From Pseudomonadaceae bacterium (lineage in GTDB: Bacteria; Pseudomonadota; Gammaproteobacteria; Pseudomonadales; Azotimanducaceae), in assembly GCA_024743175.1 (NCBI GenBank), contig JANSXA010000001.1, positions 248,001 through 312,000 of the forward strand: 64,000 nt of DNA, in the 5' to 3' direction. Shown in pieces: positions 56,689-64,000 of the stretch (positions within the stretch are counted from its first letter, which is position 1; each line of letters begins with the position of its first letter). The translations under genes and the position numbers were made by a program. Below the pieces are notes generated by a model. That model ran no database searches. It worked only from the letters and a program-made list of their open reading frames with translations, and was not told the origin of the DNA.

Positions 56689-58182
56689 CTATGTGAGATT
56701 AAGATCCCTGTGCAGCTGTGCAAATGCCTTATCCAGCTTTTTGCGCTCTTTACCAGAGACATTCAGCGCTTCGAGGGCATCTCTCAATCGAGCACGGGAC
56801 AGGTCGGCACCGAGGAATATCAGCGAATCAAACAGCGGTAACGATACACTGCGTCCGCTGATCGCAATGAACAGCGGGAATAGAAAATCTCTGAATTTCA
56901 TCTCAAGATACTGGGCTATATCCTGACAGAGCTGAAACAGGTCATCCCGTTCCCAGCTGCGCATCTCGTCAAAGGCCGCCAACGTATGGTGGAGAATCTG
57001 CACAACTTCTTTGCGTTGCAGAGTTTTGTGTTGAAAATCCTCTTCGCTCAAGACTTTTCTTGCGCCAACAAGATAGTCTACCAGCGGCATAAGATCAGAC
57101 AGTTTCTCAGCCCGCTCCTGCACCAGAGGCACCAGTGCGGACAGGCGCTCTTTGTTGAGCATCCAGGCGGCGACCCTATCGGTATATTCCTGTACATCCA
57201 GGGTGCGCAGATATTGTCCGTTCAACCAGGCCAGTTTCACCGGGTCGAAAATGGGCGCGCCAACTGAAATCCGGCTTTCGTCAAAAACTTCCAGCATCTC
57301 CTGCTTGCTGAAAACCTCTCGCTCGTCAGGCATCGAGTAACCCATCAGACCAAGATAGTTGAGCAGCGCTTCCGGCAGGAACCCTTCATCCCGGTAATAG
57401 GTGACGCTGGTCGGGTTCTTCCGCTTGGATAACTTGCTCTGATCCGGATTGCGTAACAGCGGCAGATGGATGAGCACCGGCATCTGCCAGCCAAAGTATT
57501 CGTACAGGAGTTTATGTTTGGGCACGGACGTCACCCACTCTTCTCCACGCAGGATGTGAGTAATGCCCATGAGATGGTCGTCTATGACAACCGCCAGATG
57601 GTAGGTCGGCATGCCGTCACTTTTCACCAGCACCTGCATATCAACCTGGCTGTAGGGAATGGTGATCTCACCCCGCAGCTCATCTTTAAAAGTACAATCA
57701 CCGTCATCAGGCACCCGCATACGTATGACGTGGGTCTCGCCTGCTCTGATGCGCGCGCTCACTTCATCAGGGGCAAGGTTCAGGCAGTGTCCGTCATATC
57801 GGGTGGTTTGTTTGGCCGCTTGTTGGGCGCTGCGCACTTCGTCAAGGCGCTGTTTACTGCAGAAACAGGGGAACGCATGCCCTGCGCTGACCAGTTGTTC
57901 ACTGTAGCGGCCATAAATGTCGCGGCGTTCGCTCTGTCGATAAGGTCCGTGAGGGCCACCTAAATCAGGACCTTCGTCCCAATCCAGGTCGAGCCAGCGC
58001 AACGCATCGAATATCACCTGTTCTGATTCACGCGTGCTGCGCGCCTGATCGGTGTCCTCAATGCGCAGCAGAAACTGTCCACCGTGGCGCTTTGCAAACG
58101 CCCAGTTGAACAACGCCATATAGGCGGTACCCACATGAGGATCACCAGTAGGTGATGGCGCTATGCGGGTTCTGACATTCAC
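56689..58182 (-). CDS. gltX: Glutamate-tRNA ligase
   Basis: 497 residues, class I synthetase. HIGH-type motif in IAPSPTGDPHVGTAYMALFNW (residues 16-19 HVGT) and KMSKS-type motif KLSKR near 250. GQFLLRIEDTDQARSTRE and GITHILRGEEWVTSVPKH are hallmarks, and the C-terminal anticodon-binding domain ends KLDKAFAQLHRDLNL. Charges tRNA-Glu. ATG 58182. No disruptions. Confidence 0.97.
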   Translation of the reverse strand: MNVRTRIAPSPTGDPHVGTAYMALFNWAFAKRHGGQFLLRIEDTDQARSTRESEQVIFDALRWLDLDWDEGPDLGGPHGPYRQSERRDIYGRYSEQLVSAGHAFPCFCSKQRLDEVRSAQQAAKQTTRYDGHCLNLAPDEVSARIRAGETHVIRMRVPDDGDCTFKDELRGEITIPYSQVDMQVLVKSDGMPTYHLAVVIDDHLMGITHILRGEEWVTSVPKHKLLYEYFGWQMPVLIHLPLLRNPDQSKLSKRKNPTSVTYYRDEGFLPEALLNYLGLMGYSMPDEREVFSKQEMLEVFDESRISVGAPIFDPVKLAWLNGQYLRTLDVQEYTDRVAAWMLNKERLSALVPLVQERAEKLSDLMPLVDYLVGARKVLSEEDFQHKTLQRKEVVQILHHTLAAFDEMRSWERDDLFQLCQDIAQYLEMKFRDFLFPLFIAISGRSVSLPLFDSLIFLGADLSRARLRDALEALNVSGKERKKLDKAFAQLHRDLNLT

Positions 58183-58219
58183 TCGGCAGTCTTCCAGCTA
58201 ACGCCAGGGGCCGTGTACA

Positions 58220-59689
58220 TCAGAAGCCCAGTTTTACAACATCAGTTGGAATCAGCGGATATGAAATGCCCGCCCACTTCTGTACGACGCGGATAACCTG
58301 ACAGGCGTAGCCGAATTCATTGTCGTACCAGACATATAAAACCGCGCGATTACCGCTGACAATGGTGGCCTCACCATCAATGATACAGGCGTGTCGATTG
58401 CCAACCAGGTCCGTCGAGACAACATCTGGTGATGTGGTGTAGTCGATCTGGCGTTGCAGGTTACTGTTCAGACTGACATCGCGTAAGAATGCTGACATCT
58501 CTTCAGGCGTGGTTTCACGACTCAGGGTCAGATTCAGAATCGCCAGCGACACGTTGGGAGTCGGCACGCGAATCGCGTTACCCGTCAGCTTGCCTTCCAT
58601 TTCCGGCATCAGTTTAACAACCGCTGATGAAGCCCCTGTTTCAGTGATCACCATATTGAGCGGCGCACTGCGGCCACGACGATTTTTCGAATGATAATTA
58701 TCTGTCAGGTTCTGATCGTTAGTGTACGCGTGCACGGTTTCCATGTGGCCGTTAACGATTTCAAACTCTTCGTTAACAACTTTCAACACGGGAACAATGG
58801 CGTTGGTTGTACAACTGGCGGCGCCCAGAATAGTGTCGTCTGGTTCCATAAGACTGGAGTTGACCCCGGAAACGATGTTTTTTATCGCCCCTTTGCCCGG
58901 TGCGGTTAATACTACTTTTGCTGCGCCTTTGGCTTTCAGATGCTGGCCCAGGCCTTCCTGATCGCGCCAGGCACCGGTGTTGTCGATAATCACCGCATTG
59001 TGGATGTCAAAGGATTCATAGTCGATTTCTGCCGGGTTGCTCGCGTAGATCACGCGTATGACGTTACCGTTGGCAATGATTGCACTGTTTTCCTCATCTA
59101 CCCGTATGGTGCCTTCGAAGGGGCCGTGAACTGAGTCGCGACGCAGTAGGCTTGCACGTTTGACCAGATCATCTTTGCCGCCTTTGCGAACCACGATGGC
59201 GCGCAAGCGCAACTGCTGGCCGCTGCCGGTTTTTTCGATCAGCAGTCGAGCCAGCAGGCGTCCGATCCGGCCAAAGCCATACAGCACAACATCCTGGGGT
59301 TGCGGTAAAGGTGGCACATGCCGGCCAATCACTTCAGCACATTCTTTTTCGACAAACGCCATGGCGGACACTTCGCCTTTTTCGAGCTCTTCCATGTACT
59401 TGGTAGCCAGACGACCTATGTCGATATGACTGGGTCCGAGATCAAGTTTGGACATCGCTTCCAGCACCGGGAAGCTTTCAAACTCAGACAGCTCATTGTT
59501 GGCAATCTGACGGACATAGCGATGGGTTTTCATCAACTGTGTCACGCTCTGGTTGTACATCGCACGACCGAAGCAGTAACACACCACATTGCGTCGGTAG
59601 AGTTGACCAATCAGCGGAATCATCGCTTCAGCTAAAGCTTCACGTTCTTTCCAATCGGGGAAGTAATCATCGAGGGTCGGTAGCGCCAC
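58220..59689 (-). CDS. gap: Glyceraldehyde-3-phosphate dehydrogenase with long N-terminal extension
   Basis: 489 residues from GTG 59689, preceded by GAGGA. The first 125 residues (DDYFPDWKEREALAEAMIPLIGQLYRRNVVCYCFGRAMYN...) form a helical extension shared with long GAPDHs of Pseudomonas-type bacteria. Then NAD fold VVLYGFGRIGRLLARLL, catalytic Cys near 288 in LGAASCTTNAIVPVLK, its His in METVHAYTNDQ, and RSAPLNMVITETGASSAV. Classical GAPDHs are about 335 residues. Likely serves gluconeogenic or NADP-linked flux; direction not decidable. Confidence 0.93.
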   Translation of the reverse strand: MALPTLDDYFPDWKEREALAEAMIPLIGQLYRRNVVCYCFGRAMYNQSVTQLMKTHRYVRQIANNELSEFESFPVLEAMSKLDLGPSHIDIGRLATKYMEELEKGEVSAMAFVEKECAEVIGRHVPPLPQPQDVVLYGFGRIGRLLARLLIEKTGSGQQLRLRAIVVRKGGKDDLVKRASLLRRDSVHGPFEGTIRVDEENSAIIANGNVIRVIYASNPAEIDYESFDIHNAVIIDNTGAWRDQEGLGQHLKAKGAAKVVLTAPGKGAIKNIVSGVNSSLMEPDDTILGAASCTTNAIVPVLKVVNEEFEIVNGHMETVHAYTNDQNLTDNYHSKNRRGRSAPLNMVITETGASSAVVKLMPEMEGKLTGNAIRVPTPNVSLAILNLTLSRETTPEEMSAFLRDVSLNSNLQRQIDYTTSPDVVSTDLVGNRHACIIDGEATIVSGNRAVLYVWYDNEFGYACQVIRVVQKWAGISYPLIPTDVVKLGF

Positions 59690-59792
59690 GTCGCGTCCTC
59701 TTCGTTTAAGTTGTCAGGCGGGGGTTATTAGCGGGCGCCATTATAGAGGCTGACCACATCCGAGCAACCTTGGTGAGCGCTAATTTGGTCAC

Positions 59793-59810
59793 CAAGATGT
59801 GAGCATCTTG
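59793..59810 (-). terminator. Hairpin downstream of korB
   Basis: CAAGATG-TGAG-CATCTTG, a perfect 7-bp stem with tetraloop, 17 bases past the korB stop in the 137-base gap to the GAPDH gene. No T run follows on the minus strand, so it may be only a 3'-end structure. Confidence 0.35.
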
Positions 59811-59826
59811 CAAAAACGTGCTGAGC

Positions 59827-60882
59827 TTAGCGAAAACCAGCGTTAATTGAATCCAGCGGATTCTGACCGGGACACAGATCTGCTTCATCGAGCTCGTTTA
59901 ACGGTTTCCGGATGGTATCCATCACGTCATGGCAATCTGCTGCTTTCGGGTCGACGTACAGCAGCCCTGTCACCACATCACCGGTTTCGGCGCTGCGCTG
60001 CACATAATTCAGGGCGCCCACCCTGTCGTGCGGATCATACTGATCGTCAAGTTTGTACAAGCGCAGTGTTGAGCCACCGGGCATGTCGATGTCTTCTCTG
60101 CTGCCGGGTTTGTAGTCAGCGGTGATTTCATCGTGTTCGGGAATATAATCAGCGTTCACCACATTCTGCATGTGCGCGCGCACATGATCGTAGCTTTTTG
60201 TTGAACCGGCGTGGTTGTTAAAGGCTACACAGGGCGAGATAACGTCGATAAATGCCATGCCTTTGTGGCGTAAGCCGGCTTTGATCAACGGCACCAGCTG
60301 ATGCTTGTCACCCGAGAAGCTGCGCGCCACAAAGGTAGCACCCAGCTGTAGCGCCATGCTGACCAGATCTATCGGTTCGTAGAGGTTTGGTACACCTTTC
60401 TTGGACGTGGAACCTTTGTCGTTAGTGGCTGAAAACTGGCCTTTGGTCAGCCCATAAGTGCCATTGTTATCAACGATATAGAGCATATTGATGCGACGCC
60501 GCACGATGTGTGCAAATTGCCCCAGACCGATGGAAGCGCTGTCTCCATCACCGGATACACCCACACAATAAAGTTCGCGGTTAGCCAGATTAGAGCCGGT
60601 CATCACGGACGGCATGCGGCCGTGCACCGAGTTAAGACCGTGTGACTTGTTGAGAAAGTAACTGGGTGTTTTGGATGAACAGCCGATACCCGATACTTTG
60701 GCAAATCGATGTGGCGGCAGAGACAACTCTGCACAGGCCTGTACAATTGCGGCGCTCACCGAATCGTGACCACACCCAGCGCAGAGGGTTGACACAGAAC
60801 CTTCGTAATCCCGCCGGGTGAGCCCGATTTCATTCAGAGGCAGCTTCGGGTGATGAGCCTTGGGTTTGGCGACAAAGGTCAT
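59827..60882 (-). CDS. korB: 2-oxoacid:ferredoxin oxidoreductase, beta subunit
   Basis: 351 residues. TPP-binding subunit: STLCAGCGHDSVSAAIVQACAEL near the N-terminus, GIGCSSKTPSYF, VSGDGDSASIGLGQFAHIVRRRINMLYIVDNNGTYGLTKGQ (GDG...NN motif), and VISPCVAFNNH. Oxidatively decarboxylates a 2-oxoacid, most likely 2-oxoglutarate, to the CoA ester with reduction of ferredoxin. Four-base overlap with korA. The last 60 residues are less conserved. Confidence 0.93.
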   Translation of the reverse strand: MTFVAKPKAHHPKLPLNEIGLTRRDYEGSVSTLCAGCGHDSVSAAIVQACAELSLPPHRFAKVSGIGCSSKTPSYFLNKSHGLNSVHGRMPSVMTGSNLANRELYCVGVSGDGDSASIGLGQFAHIVRRRINMLYIVDNNGTYGLTKGQFSATNDKGSTSKKGVPNLYEPIDLVSMALQLGATFVARSFSGDKHQLVPLIKAGLRHKGMAFIDVISPCVAFNNHAGSTKSYDHVRAHMQNVVNADYIPEHDEITADYKPGSREDIDMPGGSTLRLYKLDDQYDPHDRVGALNYVQRSAETGDVVTGLLYVDPKAADCHDVMDTIRKPLNELDEADLCPGQNPLDSINAGFR

Positions 60883-62705
60883 GATTTCACCTCGGTTAGA
60901 CGCGGTAATTTATTTTCCTGGAAATAATCCAGAACGCTTTGTTGAATAAAATCCGCCGAGATTGATAAGCCGGCGTAGTAGTTCACGCGTACCAGTTTCG
61001 CAGGTGAAAAATCACCTTCAGTAATCAGCAGCGTGCGCATCTGTGCATCTCTGTTTTGCTCGACCACAAACACCAGCTCGTGTCCGTCAATAAACGCTTT
61101 CACCTCTTCACCAAATGGGAAAGCGCGTATACGACAGGTGTCTAAAACGACACCTTCAGGCTCAAGCAGATCCAGTGCTTCAGGCATGGGTAACGCGGTG
61201 GTGCCGTAATACAGCACGCCTACCCTGCTTTTGCCGCTGCTGATCTCTGCAGCAGGTACCAGAGTTTTAGCTGTGTCCCACTTTTTCAGCAGACGTTCCA
61301 TGTTGCGCTGGTACGCTTCCGGAGATTCAGTGTACGCAGCAAACTCATCTCGCGAGGTGCCGCGGGTAAAAAATGCGCCCTTGTCCGGGTGTGTTCCCGG
61401 ATAGGTTCGATAGCCGATACCGTCACCGTCGACGTCGAGATAGCGACCAAACACATCCAGCTGATCAAGGTCGTCGGCACTGAGCACCTTGCCTCGGTCG
61501 TAGCGTCGCGTCTCGTCCCACTCAAACGGTTCGCTTAAGTTGTCGTTCATGCCCAGCTCAAGGTCTGACAGGACAATAATCGGTGTCTGCAGCCTGTCCG
61601 CCAGATCCAGGGCGTCAGCTGCGAAGTCGAAGCACTCTTTGGGTGTGGACGGAAACAGCAGTGGATGCTTGGTGTCGCCATGAGAAGCAAAAGCTGCAGA
61701 TAAAACATCACTTTGCTGGGTGCGTGTAGGCATGCCGGTAGACGGCCCCGCACGTTGGATATCCCAGAGCACTGCAGGTATCTCGGCAAAGTATGCCAGC
61801 CCGAGAAACTCTGACATGAGAGAAACCCCGGGGCCACTGGTTGCAGTGAATGAGCGCGCACCGTTCCAGGCCGCACCGATGACTATGCCTATTGCAGCAA
61901 GTTCGTCTTCAGCCTGAATAATGGCAAATTTTTTCTGCCCGGTTTCAGTGTCAATGCGCAGCCGATTGGCGTGTTGTTCGAATGCCTCAGCAACCGACGT
62001 GGAAGGTGTAATGGGATACCAGGCGCACACCGTGGCACCGCCGTAGATGGACCCCAGACCAGCTGCAGCGTTGCCATCCACCATGATGCGGTCACCAACT
62101 TTGTCAGAGCGACGTACCTGTATTGGCAGCGGCGCATCGAGGTAGTCATACGCATACTGGCGACCGATTTCCAGGGCCCGGATGTTTGGTGCAATCAGCG
62201 CGTCTTTACCTTTGTACTGTGTTGCCACCATGCCGGTAATGACATCAAATTCGATATTTAACAAACCAGACAACGCACCCAGGTAGGTAATGTTCTTAAA
62301 CAGGCTGCGCTGTTTGGGGTCGCTGAATTCCGGCAGCAACATGGTGGCAATAGGTATACCCACCTCGTGAATATCATCGCGACGCAGATGTTTGGGCAGG
62401 GGCTTGGAGTTATCGTAAACCAGGTAGCCGCCGGGTTTAACCGAGGCGATGTCTTCAACCAGGGTTTCAGCATTCATAGGCACCATGATGTCGACACCTT
62501 CGCGACGACCCATATACCCCTCTTCGCTGACGCGAACCTCAAACCAGGTCGGCAGTCCCTGAATGTTTGAAGGGAAAATGTTGCGTGTGGCCACCGGGAT
62601 GCCCATGCGGAACAGCGCCTTTGCAAACATACCGTTTGCGCTGGCAGAGCCCGAGCCGTTGACGTTGGCGAAACGAATCACAAAATCGTTATAGCTGACA
62701 CTCAT
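60879..62705 (-). CDS. korA: 2-oxoacid:ferredoxin oxidoreductase, alpha subunit (fused gamma-alpha)
   Basis: 608 residues from ATG 62705, which overlaps the upstream stop by 4 bases. Residues 1-185 are the gamma domain (RFANVNGSGSASANGMFAKALFRMGIPVATRNIFPSNIQG). From about 210 the alpha domain has MVDGNAAAGLGSIYGGATVCAWYPITPSTSVAEAFE, GAARSFTATSGPGVSLMSEFLGLAYFAEIP-like segment (NGARSFTATSGPGVSLM) and QRAGPSTGMPTRTQQSD. Domain order and the YPITPST signature mark a KorA-type enzyme. It forms an operon with korB and the FAD/4Fe-4S protein. Confidence 0.93.
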   Translation of the reverse strand: MSVSYNDFVIRFANVNGSGSASANGMFAKALFRMGIPVATRNIFPSNIQGLPTWFEVRVSEEGYMGRREGVDIMVPMNAETLVEDIASVKPGGYLVYDNSKPLPKHLRRDDIHEVGIPIATMLLPEFSDPKQRSLFKNITYLGALSGLLNIEFDVITGMVATQYKGKDALIAPNIRALEIGRQYAYDYLDAPLPIQVRRSDKVGDRIMVDGNAAAGLGSIYGGATVCAWYPITPSTSVAEAFEQHANRLRIDTETGQKKFAIIQAEDELAAIGIVIGAAWNGARSFTATSGPGVSLMSEFLGLAYFAEIPAVLWDIQRAGPSTGMPTRTQQSDVLSAAFASHGDTKHPLLFPSTPKECFDFAADALDLADRLQTPIIVLSDLELGMNDNLSEPFEWDETRRYDRGKVLSADDLDQLDVFGRYLDVDGDGIGYRTYPGTHPDKGAFFTRGTSRDEFAAYTESPEAYQRNMERLLKKWDTAKTLVPAAEISSGKSRVGVLYYGTTALPMPEALDLLEPEGVVLDTCRIRAFPFGEEVKAFIDGHELVFVVEQNRDAQMRTLLITEGDFSPAKLVRVNYYAGLSISADFIQQSVLDYFQENKLPRLTEVKS

Positions 62706-64000
62706 TCTGCATAAGATCCTAGTTGGGGAATGTGCACTACTGAGCGCTGCATATCCCAGGCATTGGTCGGACATCGTTCCGCACATAAACCGCAGTGCAG
62801 GCAGACATCTTCGTCTTTCACCATGACTCTGCCGGTAGGTAGCTCATCAGATAGATAGAGATCCTGCTCCATATTCAGCGCAGGTGCGGTGAGCCGCTGA
62901 CGGAGTTCCTGTTCCGGGGCTTTTTCGATGAAGGTAATGCAGTCCATCGGACAGATGTCGACACACGCATCACACTCAATACACAATTGGTCAGTGAAGA
63001 CAGTCTGCACATCACAGTTGAGGCATCGCTGAGCTTCCGCGGCGCCCAGTGCCTGATCAAAGCCCAGCTCAACTTCGACTTTGTAGTTGGATAATGCGGA
63101 CTGTTTCTCTACCAGAGGCACAGCGTAACGTGCCGACGCATCATGTTCGGCATCGTACGCCCATTCGTGAACACCCATCTTGGTAGACAGAAGATTAACC
63201 CCCTGGGGTGGCCGGTCTTTTTTAAGGTCTTTGCCTTCGCACAGCAGATGGATGCTGATGGCCGCCTGATGAGCATGAGCGGATGCCCAGATGATGTTCT
63301 CCGGACCAAACGCGCTGTCGCCACCAAAAAACACCTTGGGATGAGTAGATTGCAGGGTCACTTCATCCAGCACAGGACAATCCCATTTATCAAATTCCAT
63401 GCCGAGATCGCGTTCAATCCAGGGGCAGTGGTTGTCCTGGCCGATGGCCATGAGGATGTGGTCTGCTTCGATGAACTCGTCTGGCTCACCACTGGGTACA
63501 TATTTCAGTCGCCCGTCTTCGCCTTTGACCGGCTCTACACACTCAAACAGAACACCTTTCAGCTTGCCGTTCTCGTGCACAAATTCTTTTGGCGGGCGGT
63601 TATTGATGATGGGAATGCCTTCGCGCATGGCATCTTCTTTTTCCCACTCGGAAGCTTTCATGACCTCAAAGGCGGAACGCACAACAACTTTTACTGACTC
63701 AGCACCCATGCGCAAGGAGGTGCGGCAACAGTCCATGGCGGTGTTACCGCCGCCCATGACAATGACTTTGCCTTCGATGCTGGTGGTATGGCCAAAAGCA
63801 ACGCTGGACAACCAGTCGATGCCGATGTGGATATGATCATCAACGGCTTCCCGCCCGGGCAGTTCCAGGTCTCTGCCTCGCGGGGCGCCGGTGCCGATGA
63901 AATAGGCGTCAAAGTTCATGTCCAGCATGCTTTTCATGCTGGTGATCTCCTGCCCGAAGTGGCACTCCACACCCATGTTAAGAATCTGCTCAACTTCTTC
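62702..64000 (-). CDS. GltD-like FAD oxidoreductase with two 4Fe-4S clusters (5' end outside window)
   Basis: About 432 residues visible; the frame stays open to base 64000. NAD(P)-binding motif VIVMGGGNTAMDCCRTSLRMGAESVKVVVRS and ADHILMAIGQDNHCPW, then GVFFGGDSA-like PKVFFGGDSAFGPENIIWASAHAHQAA, as in glutamate synthase small subunits. The C-terminal part adds CLNCD, then CIECDACVDICPMDC and CLHCGLCAERCPTN, two ferredoxin-type clusters. Coupled to korA by a 4-base overlap, so it probably links the ferredoxin reduced by KorAB to NAD(P). Length beyond the edge unknown. Confidence 0.9.
   Translation of the reverse strand, partial: EEVEQILNMGVECHFGQEITSMKSMLDMNFDAYFIGTGAPRGRDLELPGREAVDDHIHIGIDWLSSVAFGHTTSIEGKVIVMGGGNTAMDCCRTSLRMGAESVKVVVRSAFEVMKASEWEKEDAMREGIPIINNRPPKEFVHENGKLKGVLFECVEPVKGEDGRLKYVPSGEPDEFIEADHILMAIGQDNHCPWIERDLGMEFDKWDCPVLDEVTLQSTHPKVFFGGDSAFGPENIIWASAHAHQAAISIHLLCEGKDLKKDRPPQGVNLLSTKMGVHEWAYDAEHDASARYAVPLVEKQSALSNYKVEVELGFDQALGAAEAQRCLNCDVQTVFTDQLCIECDACVDICPMDCITFIEKAPEQELRQRLTAPALNMEQDLYLSDELPTGRVMVKDEDVCLHCGLCAERCPTNAWDMQRSVVHIPQLGSYAE

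Overview
The window is a stretch of gammaproteobacterial chromosome. Gene families and gene order (fimV-asd-leuBDC next to a LysR gene; gltA divergent from sdhCDAB-sucAB-lpd-sucCD; gltX beside tRNA-Ala) resemble Pseudomonadales and related marine or environmental gammaproteobacteria. The species cannot be named from the sequence alone.

Layout. 1-5.4 kb, minus strand: N-terminal part of fimV (cut by the window edge), then asd, leuB, leuD, leuC, with a divergent LysR gene and a LysR-type dyad in the shared promoter. 6.4-10.3 kb, minus: aroC, prmB, htpG. 10.4-21.5 kb, minus: a complete TCA block, transcribed sdhC-D-A-B, sucA-B, lpdA, sucC-D. gltA lies on the plus strand, with an LptA-like gene carrying an in-frame TAG between it and sdhC. 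24-28 kb, minus: a beta-hydroxyacid dehydrogenase, rpoS preceded by an HTH-plus-receiver gene, and a PLP decarboxylase of the sphingosine-phosphate lyase type. 28.1-31.4 kb, plus: the selenocysteine locus selA-selB-selC.

The main point of interest is at 31.4-40.7 kb. A roughly 9.2 kb integrative element sits in the 3' end of selC (tRNA-Sec), bounded by an 18-bp repeat of the tRNA end, with a further 23-bp tRNA-end copy just outside. Read from the right it encodes a tyrosine integrase, an HTH protein, an AlpA-like regulator, a winged-helix protein, a chain of small overlapping genes including a DUF3102-like one, a P27-type small terminase and a tape-measure-like tail protein. One unrelated gene of opposite orientation sits at the far end. 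No large terminase, portal, capsid or lysis gene is recognisable. This resembles a phage satellite (PICI-like) that redirects packaging through its own TerS. The tape-measure gene is unexpected in such an element. A remnant prophage is the main alternative.

Right of the island: a MetX-family acyltransferase, a DsbA-family protein and a FAD oxidoreductase-SelD fusion, so the selenium genes flank the island. Then come a small acidic protein, an NAD epimerase-like protein, a YeiH-type sulfur exporter with a degenerate ETHE1-like MBL protein and an Lrp regulator, a CaiB-type CoA transferase, a cyclophilin-VOC-lipoprotein operon, an SDR-hydrolase-nitroreductase operon, a 2-oxoglutarate/Fe(II) oxygenase, and a ferredoxin-CYP153-like P450 pair. 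The window ends with a pterin dehydratase, tRNA-Ala(GGC), gltX, a long GAPDH, and korAB with an NADPH:ferredoxin-type FAD protein cut by the right edge. The organism therefore carries both the 2-oxoglutarate dehydrogenase complex and a 2-oxoacid:ferredoxin oxidoreductase. TTG and GTG starts are frequent. No CRISPR array, rRNA or insertion sequence was seen.
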